Positions 47,546 to 60,500 of a DNA stretch of 64,000 nt are shown here, one piece after another (the stretch's first letter is position 1; the number at the start of each line of letters is the position of its first letter). Location: NCBI GenBank assembly GCA_024362935.1, contig JANCRA010000009.1, forward strand, positions 10,806,001-10,870,000. The letters are read 5' to 3'. This DNA comes from Setophaga petechia (taxonomy: Eukaryota; Chordata; Aves; Passeriformes; Parulidae). Both the position numbers and the translations under genes were made by a program. A model generated the notes under the pieces. It saw nothing but the letters and a program-made list of their open reading frames with translations, was not told where the DNA came from and ran no database searches.

Positions 47546-50500
47546 TAAAATATCAGTGAACCTGAGTTTTGTTTTGTCTCCCTCACATACACACCAAAAT
47601 TATCTAGAGTCAGAACTAATGTAAAAATGAAAAAATGGATTACCTTTAGATTATTAGTTGTGGTTGTTCCAAGTTTCTGAATTGAGACTAATATTCAAAA
47701 AGGTGCAGGGGAAAATCTGCAGAAGAAAAATCCAAACATAGAGATGCTTATGGGAGGAAATATCTTCTATAAAATGTCATCACTTTGGGGCTCTCAGTAT
47801 CAGAAGTTGCTACATAATTAACTTGTTAACATCTTTTAATTGCTTCTTTTGTATCAATAAATGACATCATTTGCTCACATTCTAGATGTTAGTTGTGGTT
47901 TCCATGAACCCTCTTGGATTCAGAGAGTCAGAGGGAAGAGCAACTCTTATCACTGTTAACATCATAGTCACCAATTAAAGATCTATGAATAACATCTTAT
48001 GAGACTAAGCAGGCCCAGAAAGGCAGCTTGCAAAGCCAGTTGAGGAGATGCTTGGGATATTCTACTGGAACCCACGCTGGCACACTGGAAAGGAACATTT
48101 CTTTCTTTTCACATAAATGAGGAAGGCAGAGAAACTGTTTCTGCAGTCTTGCACTGCCTGCCCAGCAGTTCTAAAGAACAAAGACTTCAGGTACTAAAGT
48201 ATATTAATGATCCTAAAAATATAAAGATTTTAAAAAAGCAAAACAACCCAAACCTGTAATTAAACCTTTCCTTGAGCTAGCAGAGTGGTGTTTTTGAAGT
48301 GTGAAGAGCTGCAAAAATCGGTGTTTCAGGCAGGTAGGAGGAAGAACACTGGTTGCACCACGGCAGGCAGCAGTGCTGATGAGTGTGGTGGGAGGTGTGG
48401 GACAGCTCCACCACACACCACAGGAGATGGCTGAAGTACTGACACAGCCTGTGAACAAAAGCTTTTTCCTCCTTAGAACATCACTGACACAGGACAACAA
48501 GTATAATTTTTCAGTTCTAGTGTAATTTTCCAAACTAATGAGAATCTAGGGTCTAAAATGCCAAGTCCCCCTCAGCTGTGCTGGGAAGTTAGAAATACAC
48601 TGAGTAATTAAGGGGAGAAATATTCTTTTCACTTTCCCTCTCTTCCATCAGAGATACACAACAGTCAGCAAAGCACACACTCTCCCTTCTGTGACACGAA
48701 CAGAGTAGCCTGGCTCTGTGAAGGCCTATTTTGAGTCAGGCTACATCAGTTCCCCGAGTGCAGTGCACTGGATGATCAATTGGAAATGGTTGTATGAAGG
48801 TGAGGTACCCTGATGCCTTACAGAGCTCTTAGAGCACTCCAGAGGCTTGCTTTCTAGCAGAATAACTAAATTTATTTTCTCAAAAACTATGAGCAAGGAT
48901 GGACTATGAGAGTAAAGAGAAACGGAGTCACTTTAATCAGTGGCAGGTGGCTTTTAATACTTTCAGTAAGCACATTTACAAAAATAAGAGAAGATCAGAG
49001 ACAGAAACTGGGGAATCACATGCAGTCTTTGGAGATGACAGCAAGGAGATAAAAGATAATTCTAGGGAAGATAGAAAAGAGCCATACAAATTACCAAAGA
49101 GGAAAGATTCTTAAGAATGTGGAGCTCTTCAGTCTTGAGACCAAACCACAATATATCCTAAGGATATCAATGGAAGACATGAGAAGAGCTGAAAGATAGA
49201 AAGTACCCTAAAATAATGACTAAATATTACTATTTATTCCGTGCCTTGCCATCTCATTCAGCAAAAAATATTAATGCCTTTTAGGACCACTGATATTTGT
49301 ATCCTCTGTTTCACTTCACATTTTGTTTATTGGATGCAGAAAAATTGTCTCATTGCTTTTTTCCCCTCCTATGCTCTTTTATCATTTTCCTATTCTGCAT
49401 ATTTTTTCTGCAGCAATTGCATCATCAATACCGCCTATGATGCTAATGAAAGTGAAGGAAAATGTTTCTGGGATCACTGTGGATGTTTAAGGTTAGATGT
49501 GGAAGTTAAGCTTCCTGTAACATCAACAGAAAGAAATTGGTGCCTTGGAAGAGTCATTCATCTCCTCTTAAGGTGGGTGTGTGGGGCACAGGGGATAACA
49601 CCTTTTGAAGGCACCTTTCCCCGCCCCCACCCATGGACTGTAGGGAGTCCAATTTCAGGCAGCTGGTTTTGACAAGACATTTGAGTTATATATCCAATTA
49701 GTTAATTCGCCCTTAATACTGCAAAAGCTTTACTGGCTAGTGAAGAAAATGTAATGAAAAAAGGCTTGTATACCGTGCCCATATATAGATTTATTATGCA
49801 TTAGAGAAATATTTGTACAGAAGTTTAGACTTTGGAGGATCTTTGGTTCATATAAAAATCTCAGCAGGGACAAAGCCATGTTGACACACTTGGTAGGGGA
49901 AAAATATGCAGGGTCCCAGAAGAAAGATCACTGAACATGGTTGAGAAAAATATTTACCAGTTACCCGGGGGAAACTGGCTTGCCAAGACCTTGCTGAAGG
50001 GGTCAGTGACATGGGGTATGTTATTGCAGAGGCATGGTTTGGCTTATCATACAATGCTGCTTGTATTAATTTCCTCTCAGAGAGACCTGGTTTGCCATAG
50101 AGGATCTGTTTCTCCAGCGAATTTTCCAAGACCAGAATTCACTGCTGCTTACCGTGAGGGTAGGACTGAGCCTGCATGCTTGTTTGGCTGCAACACACTG
50201 CAAGTAAGCCTCTGGACTCTGAGACTTGGTCCTCATAAGGACTGCTCACCCCTCTTGACAAAAGTTGTAACGTTACTGGCCTAAGAAATATAAGACAAAT
50301 TGATAATGGTGTGCTTTTCATATTGGCAGATAATAAACACAAACTCTAAACTGTTGTTGTTTTTTTTTTTTTTTTGTATAGGACCTCCAAGTCATTTGAT
50401 AAAAAAATAAAGCAGGAGTAGTGAGCTTAAATGTGATCAAATGGCAAGGGAGGGGACTTATCTACTGCTCTCCACGTGGGAGTACAAATATATTTCTTGT

Positions 50501-53500
50501 CTGATCAAGTAGGATTAAAATCCAAGAAGATCTTTTCTGCAAAATCCCCAGGACAATAAATTAATCATTGGCCTGTGTATATAAGGTAAATTACTTGGAC
50601 AAACAGAAAAAGTATCCCAAAGCCAAGTGAAAAATTACAAAGTGGTCAGAATTTTTGATTATTAAAAAAGGAAGTATGTTGGTGCACTTTTATCTGTGAA
50701 TAAATTCTGCTGTAAATGCAAAATAATTCTGAAGGATCTTGTCATATAAATGTATACTGACTATCTTGACTGATGGAAGAGTTTTAACATACAAAGGGTA
50801 GATATGACTTTTGTTCTATTTTTGCTTGAAAACACAATACTTCCCTGCTAACCATCTTAAAGTCCTTACAATTTCAAAATAAATGAAAACAGAATTTCAG
50901 ACACAAATATATGAATTTAAAATACATTTATCTACTGCAGCAATTTTCACCTAGATAGAATAATCTGTATCATTCGATAAGGAAAATTTCCTCATGTAAA
51001 ATAGGAGTGAGGAGAAGGGAAGAATAAATTACTTTAGAAAGACTGTGAGCTGTAAACCTTTAGACTTCAAACACATACATAAGAAATCAGGAGTAGATAT
51101 AAAGATAGCATTAAAATTCCATAGTTAAAACTAACGCAATCTATTTCTAGATCTGTACTAAACACAAATGACAAGAGACACACAATCCCCTTCCAGAATA
51201 TCAGACAATCCAACCATTATTTCAATCCCAAAAAAGGTTCCCACAAGATGGCCACTCTCCCTGTGCAACCTATATAAGGCAATATACATTTAAAGCAGAA
51301 TAGTTAATTACTCATACTTTTCATTAATAAACTTATTTTCTGACTTAACCTGACATCACTGAAAACATTCTGTTTCAGGTACCCAATGCCTGGGCTAGTT
51401 AAACCACATATCCTATTAGTTTGTTTAAAGGAAAGAGGGCAGAAGATAGTTGCTTTTATCTCTGTTTTTCTTAGTCAAAAATTGAGCTTGATCAAATTAG
51501 TATATAGAAACTACTGGGTTTAGTATAATTTAAAAAGGAAGAAAACAAGCTTCAGCCTTTGAAAAAGAGATCTATATATGTCACAACCTTCTATAAATCT
51601 TAGCGGCATAAAAGCTGCTCAAAAATGAAATTCAGTAACACATCTTCCTCAGCTGCACATGCCCATGGTAATGACTGATCCTGAAAGGCAGCTGTGGAAC
51701 AATGGAAGAGTTTCAGAAGTTCACTGTTTTATGTTTCAGAGCCAGAAGCTCCGAGAAAAATTCCGAACTCAGGCTACACTGTTGTTTTAGCTCTTTGGCA
51801 GACAACAAATTAAGTGTGAGACTATGCCCTTCCCAAACGCAGGGGTTAATGGAGCCCTTTCCCTGTGGGAAGGCCTTATAATTGCTCTCCTATTGATGTT
51901 AATGGGAAACCCTGCAAGGATTTCCTCTTTGAGCAGGGTGCCTCTGGGCTTCCACACAGGTCCATGAGCATGATTCATCAGCAAGGGCTGTGGCTAGCAC
52001 TAATGAAGAGAGGGGAAAAGAGAAAATTCAAGGTTTCAAGATGCTTTCCCATAGTTCCTTGCCCATCAATTCTCATCTGCTATCCATAAGCTGGCCACTA
52101 ACCCTCCAGCTCTGTCTTTGCCTGAGCCACAGAGAAATCCAGGAGCTTGCTATACTTTAGAAGAGTTTACATGTAGGGGTAGGAAAATAATTGCTCTCCA
52201 GAGTAAAAAAGGGTAAAAGAGAGATAGGATTTTCTGAAATGGAATGAAATACAAGACCTCTACCTAATACACTCTTGCTGTTGTTGGACAGGTTGAAGGA
52301 CTAACAAGTACACCCCATAAATGTAGGTCTTTTCCTGCTGGAACACAGGTTCAGAATTTCATGCCCACAATGACTAGAACCAGTGTAAACTTACTTAGAG
52401 AAGCATATTTCCCTCCTAATAATCATACAAGAACAAATATTGTATCTGTAGAGTAGAATACCAGTCTGGGATAAACTAGAAAAGTTGGGTTTGCTTTCCT
52501 TTTGGAATACAGATTCATCAGAAAGGACTGGCCATCTTATTAACCCTTTCTTGCTCACTGGATTTCAATCTAGTAGATTGTTGAACGTGAATGACCAGAA
52601 CTGTACACAGATGAAATCACTGCAGCACAAAGTGCATTGCAGATATCTAACCTTACACATATTAAGACTGCAATATTTTTTGGCTTTTCCATTTCAGAAT
52701 ATTTGTCATTTAGGACAAGAAGTGGAAATAGAAACAAAATGGGAAGCATGGGTCTTTTAGACGTAATGAAGAAATTATAGAATTACTAGGTTTGATTATT
52801 AAAATTTTACAGTTTTAAGTATTCTCATATTAAAGATTTAAGTATTTTCTCATTCTCAATTTTTCATAATTCTACTATCCTTTTTTTCCTGGAACACTAA
52901 ATATGTAAAACAAAATTTGGTCTTCTCTCCCCACACTTATAGAAGACTCACTGACTGCATATTGCTTTCCTTTAAAAGTAATAAAGAACCATCTAAACTC
53001 CAAAACCATACGTTTTCCAAACGGCAATCATTTAATTGACCACTAGCAAAACCCAGACTCATCCTGTGTTCATTTCCAGTTGATTATTTGTCATTTTCCT
53101 TGCCTGGTTAAACAAAAATCCTTATCCTGAAAGACAGAGGCTCCTTGGAATATTACCCAAAACATTAGACAAGTCCTGGGGAATGTAATCTGATAGAGCC
53201 TGAGGAGTTAGAGAACAGGGAGACATCAATGTACAGATAAATGCCACAAAGCAGAATTCTCTGAACAGCAAGGATATTTTGCACCTCTGTCAGTATTTTT
53301 TCACTTCATGTATTTACTAGTGCACTCTCATTGCAGTAACCACAGAAGGAATTAGAATTTCTAAGGCTTTTCATGATCAGAGCAACTACTCTTTCCTTAG
53401 AAGTGTCAAATTATTATAACTGTCACTCTATTTTCATGTGCATTGAACTCACCACTATAACAGGCATTAATTTTACTCAATATTGAATTCACTGTCATTT

Positions 53501-54280
53501 CCACATCTCAGTCCAAAAGGAGGCTGTCAGAGTTATTCAAACTTATTCAAAGTTATCTCAATTGCTTGAGATAATAAATCACAGTGTTTAGTCCCAAAGC
53601 CACTGAACAAGAAACCACAGAGAATGTGTTGCAGAACTGTCAAACAAAGCTCTGTACACAAAGAAACGTGCTCACCATTCTCTAATCTGCCCCCAACAAA
53701 CTCTGCCTCTCTGATATTCACAGAACATGTAGCTCCTCCAAAACAGAACATCTTTTCCAGTGTGTATGATGTACAGCACACACTTGAGATGTTCAAATGA
53801 TGCTCTGCTGGCGACTTCCTGTATCAATTTTAGCCATTTTCTCCTTGTAGAATTCAGGTCTCTGCAGTGCAAGAGGCTGTGTGGGAGCCAGGGCCACTGT
53901 AGCCAGTAGAATCCCAAGAACAAGGCAGCTAGGCAGACCAAGATGTGACACAAATGACCTCTTCACTCTGATGGCAGCTCTGACTTCAGCTCTTCTGAGT
54001 ATAATGGGAGCTTTCACACTTCTAGTGAAAGCATGCACAATGTGGAAACCTAAACTTATGGGTCTAAATCTGGAGAGGAGTTAGACCTTGCTGTCAGATC
54101 AACAGGACATATAAATAAGCTAACAAGTTTACTTGGCTGAGGTCTGTTGTCTAGCTCTGAAAATGGATGTGTTAATAATTTCCTGACACTCAAGGACAAA
54201 TAAATGAGATAAAAATGAAAAAAAAACCCTAATGGAAGTGAGGGAGAAAAAGGGCTGTGCAATATCTGTGAGCAGCTTAA
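47546..54280. other. Unique AT-rich DNA, nothing recognised
   Basis: Six frames give no recognisable protein. The longest frame, 49241-49672 (143 codons, plus), has no domain or codon signature that I can defend. A T16 run lies at 50360-50375. Confidence 0.55.
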
Positions 54281-54600
54281 CAAAGAGAACAGAGCTAGGT
54301 TCTTCACAATCCTGCATTTTGGGAAGACAAGATACAGCCATCAGTTGAAAAAAGAATACTCAAGCTGGCTCTATAAACTTTTGCACTCTGAAGATAGTGA
54401 ACAGTGGAAGAAGTTGCCCAGAGAGATTGTGCCATTTCTGCCCTAAATGGTTTTCAAAAACCATTTGGTGGAATAAAGTTAGAGCAGACAGCTGGGCCCT
54501 CATGGCTGACAGCTGCATGCTACAGGTTGGAATAGACACCTTCTGAGTTACTCTGGCAGAGAAATCTGTCATCTCTATTCTACTATTCAGAATTATTTTT
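54281..54600 (+). mobile_element. Diverged CR1 LINE 3' fragment, sense orientation
   Basis: Sense-strand CR1 landmarks appear in order: AGGTTCTTCACAATCCTGCA, TTGGGAAGACAAGATACAGC, CAAGCTGGCT, GTGAACAGTGGAAGAAGTTG, CCCAGAGAGATTGTGCC, GGTTGGAATAGACACCTTCT and a decayed ATTCTACTATTC 3' end. It is the only sense-orientation CR1 piece I recognise in the window. Confidence 0.75.
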
Positions 54601-57230
54601 CTGCATTCTTTCTCCGTATGGGAAAGGCTTCAGCTGAACAGTCTTGAAAGTCAAAAGTCCTAGAGTTACGTTCTCCTTTTCTATCATTTCCTCTTAAAAA
54701 AAAAAAAAAAAAAGTGAGGGGAATGTGTAATTCTAAATATTGTACCCTATTGATGCTTCCAAGAAAGAACATCTTAGATGTTTTTGGACCTTTCATGTGT
54801 CAAGAGCCTCAGAAATATGTTATCACTGCTTGCCAGCACAGAAAAGCAAGGCACCAGGTGGTACACAGTTATGTTTATTGAAGGACAGATCACATTCTTC
54901 CCTGAAAAAGTACAAAGGAAAACCACCTGCCCTTTTAAACAGTGATTTCATATCAGCATTTTAATTTCCACTTGATACTGATCTCCATAAGGATTAAGGC
55001 ATAACCTTTGTCAAATGCCTGTGTTTACCCACCACAATTTCATTATTAATATAATTTTAATATGGAGCATTTGATGTACGAGTACAACTGGGACAAGTCC
55101 CTATGGCTAATATTCATTTTAGCTATTATGTTGCTGAGGGCTATCTGCAGCTGCATCAAAGACAGTATGAATACACAGAACAGTGCTGAGTCCACAGAGC
55201 CATGAGAGCATGAGCTGGCTTTTATCCTCTTCTCTTGCATCAGCAGCATTTCCAAACCATGTTTTAATGAGCGCCAGCATGAGCAAAAACAATCGATTGG
55301 ATAGTCAGCAAGCCCTCCAGCTATATCCTGATTAGGCAGAAGTGGTAGGTAAAGAGCCATATTTTTACTCATATCCTGGGAAAATGTGTAAAAACCAATG
55401 TCATATGAGTTCTGCGCTAAGCTCCAAAACTAGAGCATTCTATAGCGTTTCATAAAAATCATATGATTGCATCTTCTCTGCACTTGCCTGCACTTATCTG
55501 CCCTTCCCATTTCTGAGGTAGCAGAATCCTTACCTGTATTGCTTAACAGACACCCATATTTCCCTTAGGTGTCATCATAGACAAAAGCCTCTCTTAAAAC
55601 ATTTAAAAGAAAATAAAGAATCAAAATGATACATTAAAACAAAACACCTGCACAAACCTAAATTTTCTTTTTACAGTTTTCTTAAACATATTTCCCCTCC
55701 AGTCGTGGAAGGGGATTGCTAATGACTCACTCTTTCAATATTATATCTATCATAGCTCTCATTACTTCTCATCATGTTGTCACTAACAATATTTAACTAA
55801 AACCACAAAAGGGTGAAGGTTAAAGTAGAAAGGACATTTAGCATTTCTGCCTTCCCAGCCCCAGTGGTGGCTAAATTGGTTTTTCTTTCTTTTGGGCACA
55901 CATAGAAATATTTTCATGTTCATAGTCTTACAACTAACGTATTGTTTTCTTATATCATATACATTTTAACACCTGCTAATTGTTCAGGAAAAAGGCTCAG
56001 AATATCTTCAGAAAGCTATGTTGAAATAGGTTTACCTTTACAGGTTAAAAAAACCCACCAAAGTCACAGAAAAGCAGAAGGCAACATTCTCAGCTTCAGG
56101 ACTTCTATTTATCAACCACCCACGCAGAAAGCTTGATTTTCAGACAAAAAGAGCTGAGCCCCTGGATTCCCATTTGTCACAATTACCATGAAAAAGTGAA
56201 GAGGTTTAACCTGCCCTAGTAGGAACACAATTGAATACAGGCACTCCTGAGCATGTAAACCATCAACAGCAGATATCTCTCACCCATAGCTTTTATCCAG
56301 AGATGCCCCAGGGCAAAACAGTGCTGTATGACAGGCTAGAAACAAAGTATTTTAAATCTCCTCTTTTCCTCCGGAGGAGACTTACTCCTGACAGGGCTGG
56401 CATCAAGCCCCTAAGACTTATAAGGTTTTACTTTGTTTCTGAGTTTGGTTTCGTTTTTGCTTTTTAGTTTTTTTCCTTCTTTTTTCCTCCCCCTCCCTCA
56501 CTGCTTTATTCTTCTCCTGGTTGTGTAAGCAGTTTCAAATGCTCTAACTCACTTGAGTAAAGGAGAGGGGAAGATTACACAGATTGTTTAATGAGAGTCA
56601 GACTCATCCTCCCCATGTTCCTTCCTCCTAGCTTCACAATCCCTTTTTCTTGGCAAGCTCCAAACAACCACCTACCTCTGCACCTCATCTATTGCTTGTA
56701 TTAGCTGTCTTTGTTCTTGACCAGATCCCTTCTCTGAACAGATGTCACCAATCCCAGATGCCTACTCAGTTGCTCTGTTCCCGGTTTTTTGGTTTTTTTT
56801 CAGAAGAAGGGAGGCAAAATTAGGCCATTCAAACACCAAACCAGGAAACTCTGAGTCACAAACACACAAGCTTTCCTGCTATATGACACTTTAACACGCT
56901 TTTTTGTTCCTCTTACTAAACATCAACTGACATGGCTGTGAGGGATTATTATTTCCTTCATTTTTGCAGGTAGAGAAACTAAGGAAATGATGCCTCACAT
57001 CATTCCTTCAAGCAGGCCTAGAAGTTCTGACACTCCCACCTACTCCAATGGGAATATAGATTAGCTCAACACTGAGTGCCTTTGAAAACCCTAGCCCACA
57101 TTTCTGCCTCAAAGCAACTCAAAAACTCAAAACCTAACTCCCAGGCTCCTTTTAGTCAGTAAGCACTGCATCTTTTTCTAGGAAGTTATAAACACAACAT
57201 TTTCTAAAACAATTGTGCAAAATCTCTGGA
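54601..57230. other. Unique DNA, nothing recognised
   Basis: An A18 run lies at 54696-54713 and a pyrimidine-rich run at 56456-56520. Short frames only. Confidence 0.55.
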
Positions 57231-57560
57231 AAGATTAAAAAAATAAATATAAAAATGCATAAAGCTACTGCACTTAGTTAATGTCAATGTGGACTTTAAG
57301 CCGTTATCCATAAAATACATGAAAGGGCAAAAAAGCATACAGCTGCACCTGTTGATCTGCTCAACACATCTAATGCAATATGCCGTCTTTTCCAGAAATG
57401 GAGATCAATTACGCCTAGAATTATTAATGCAGAGACAGTATGTAAATATGTAGAACTGCCAGCCCTGGAGCGAACAGAATACAGTCTTCTTGTTGGATTA
57501 CTGCTGAGACAGTTTTACAGCATTGGTTCCTATGAAAGTTTGAGTAAATGTGTTTACATA
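57231..57560. promoter_or_regulatory. Possible conserved non-coding block
   Basis: Judged on composition only: clustered homeodomain-type cores (AGTTAATG, CAATTACG, TTATTAATGC), CAGCTGCACCTG-like E-box text near 57340 and no simple repeats. No gene model fits here. Conservation between birds is the needed test. Confidence 0.15.
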
Positions 57561-60500
57561 GTAACTTCAAATGCAAAAACCATTTTAAGTTACTGACATA
57601 ACCAAGAATAATGATACAATGTTTAGCAAAGTGTCAGATGACCAAAAAAATCACAGTATATGTCCCCTTTACATGTTAGAGTTGGAGCCTGGCACTACTT
57701 TGAAAATCCAAAGCCTTTCTGAGGTTCCAGACAGCCACATCTCTGCTCTCGGAACCTTGTAACACTTCAATTCCTGCAATACTGATAAGCTTTCCCTAAA
57801 TAATATCAAAGAAACATTACTATGGTTTACAACAACCCATTGCTATATTAGCAGTGCAATCACATAAAATAAATCAGAGATGAGTGACTCAGTTAATCAT
57901 CTTCTTACTGCACTTCAAAATGAAAACAAGCTGCTCAGTAAAACTTGGACAAGTATTACCACTGGTTCTGACAGTTTTTTAGTGCCTAAATAACTCGGGA
58001 ATGTGAGTATCTAAAATTGCCAAAGTCCTAGGCTTCTTAGTCACTTAGGCACTCCTGAAAACTTTCTCAGGTCCTAGGTCAGTCAACTGAAACCTGTCCC
58101 AGCCAACATCAAGTTCAGCTTTGGCCTATAGCTGTAACTTCTAATTAAGTTACAGGATGCCATGGATTGGGTTGGTTTCATTTAATCTTCTAGGTTACAA
58201 AGATCAAAGCTACCAAACAACTTTTCTGTTCATCATGGTGGCAGATGGCATAAAGGCTCATACTGGCATGAAAATGTTATGAGAACTGCTGTGGTGACAT
58301 TTTTATCATCAGCTATGACAGAGATGGCTATAACAGAATGGAGGCCACAGGTGACAGGTCAAACATCGGAGCTCTGAGCAGCATCTCAAAATTATTGGAG
58401 TGTGTTGGCACACAGGTGACCAAGAACAAGTTCAAACCTGTCAGAGGCTGTGTGCACAGGTACATACAAAGCAAAGTATGTATGTATATGCTTTGTAGAA
58501 AAAAGTAGAAAACCCCTGCTACACGCCACATCAACACACCTGGTAGAGACTTTTACCATTGAATTTCCTACCTCTTACTTTGAACTTCTGAGGATCAAGC
58601 CACCAAACTGGAGAAGGCACCAGACTGTATGTCAAATAAAGTTGATAGAAGATATTGCCTTCTGCTTTTGGAAGAGTCTGCTCATCCTTTTATTTTTTAA
58701 ATTTTTTTTAATTCTCCTGACTTTGATAAGCATTGATGAAACCAAAATAATACTGGCAGATACAATTCACAGTTATGAGAACTATATACTTCTAGCATGC
58801 ATGTATGGCAGCAAAGCAACACCTCCAAAGGAGCTGTCCAATTCCACCCTATTTCTGCTTAAGACCAGTCTCATAATGAAGTATTTTTCCTCAAGTGTAG
58901 ACAGAGAGTTTTCCTTGCTGCTGCTGCAGCATCACAGCCTCAGCCATGTGCTTAGAGAGATCCCATGCTTGCTTTCTTGCAAGAATCCTGGGTGCAAACA
59001 ACTAAATAACTATTTAGTGCAATACAACATTTTCTAACAACCTTCTTTTAAACGGTTGAAAGCAATTTTCCTTAGCTATCCTTTCCCACGCTAAACAAGT
59101 CCTGCTTCTCAGTCATGGGCAAATGAGTTGAGTTGAGGAAAATGAACTTAATTTATTGCCAATAAAAAAATATTTAACTACTGATTTGATTAGTGGGAAA
59201 GAAAGAGGCAAACTTTGAAACAGCTTTCCTTTCCTTATTCCCAAGGCCTGGCCTCCCTCCAGACTGCAGTGCACAGGGATGCAGTCAGTCTGTAATGGCT
59301 TGCCTGTGGCACTCTACCTCCCCCATGCTTCCCTCTGCTCTGGTGTGCGACCCTTTCCCAGTGCTGCAGAGGAATCCTTTGTCTCTAGCCTCAGTCTTCC
59401 CCCAGGTATTTTCCTCCTTTCTCACATACACTTTCCCTGAGGAGCAATATGTTGGCTGCAGAGCTCAGCTGTGCCCTGTGTTGTATGGGTCAGAGGCAAC
59501 TGGAACCATCTGTGTCCTGCACAGGGCAGCCCCCCACTGCCAGCACCTCACCACAGACACCCAGCAGAGCCATGTAATTAGATGTTCCCTAACTCAATCC
59601 TCTTCCACTGCAGATGGAAAGCATCAGCATGACGCTGCCAGGAAAGATTAGGGGGAAGACACCATTGCATGTCTCAGGCTCTGTTGTGTCCTTCACCTCT
59701 AAGCTGCCTGCTCCTTTCAGAGTTTTAACTTCATTAACTGTTTATCCTCCTTTACCTTATTTATCTGCTTCTGGTATACTTTGAAAAAAAGGAGAGTTAA
59801 GAAGTCCAAGTCATGTCTGACCATCCAAGCAACACTGAGGTGAGCATTACTAAAAACAAAATAGGGATCAAAATCCATACTATTACCTCTGAAATTTAAA
59901 TAAATACTGGAAAAGCTTGAAGTCATTTAGTGACAGTGATTTCATATAAAAACCAGAAGGTGATACTTAATACTAGAATAATAATTCCAGTTAGTATACA
60001 TGAGCAGTGCTTCTCAGCATGGAAGACATCTGGCCAAATCCTGCCTAACTGATGGCTTGGATAGCTTGCCAGGAGGCAGAGAGATTGCCTCTGATTTATA
60101 CACTGGGAAAAAATTGGTGAATCAGCTTTCATTAAAAGCAGGCTTCAGCTAGAACCATATCTTCAGCTGTGTGAAGCTGCCAGCAGTTACTCTCAGTACT
60201 CATTAGGAAATTATTTTCCCTGGGCCTGTGGGCCTTGCAGACCTGCAGCTTACACTTACTGCCTCCATGAGACCATGATGAGAGCTGCATCCTACCCCCT
60301 GATATCCGTGTTGTTAGAGGGTGTTCAGTAACTGGGGAGGACTGCTGCAAACACACGAGAGCTAGAAATAATTTATTACCATAAAAAGAACCCCAAACAA
60401 ACCCAACCATAGAAAACTCTGTCCATTTTGTTTACAAGAGAAAAAAAACATAGGTTAACTTAATTGCTGTGGTTAAATTCTGACATGAGAAGAAAATGCA

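Noticed and set aside
48890..49220. Additional old CR1 fragment
   Set aside because: A few words resemble CR1 but no ordered set of landmarks could be found.
49241..49672. 143-codon frame
   Set aside because: No domain, composition matches surrounding non-coding DNA.
58450..59037. 195-codon frame, the longest outside repeats
   Set aside because: No recognisable family, an internal hydrophobic run from a T-rich stretch, and no supporting neighbours. A frame of this length is plausible by chance across about 40 kb read in six frames.
59193..59651. 152-codon frame, Cys/His-containing
   Set aside because: Cysteines and histidines do not form a spaced zinc-finger pattern; no splice-consistent continuation is seen.
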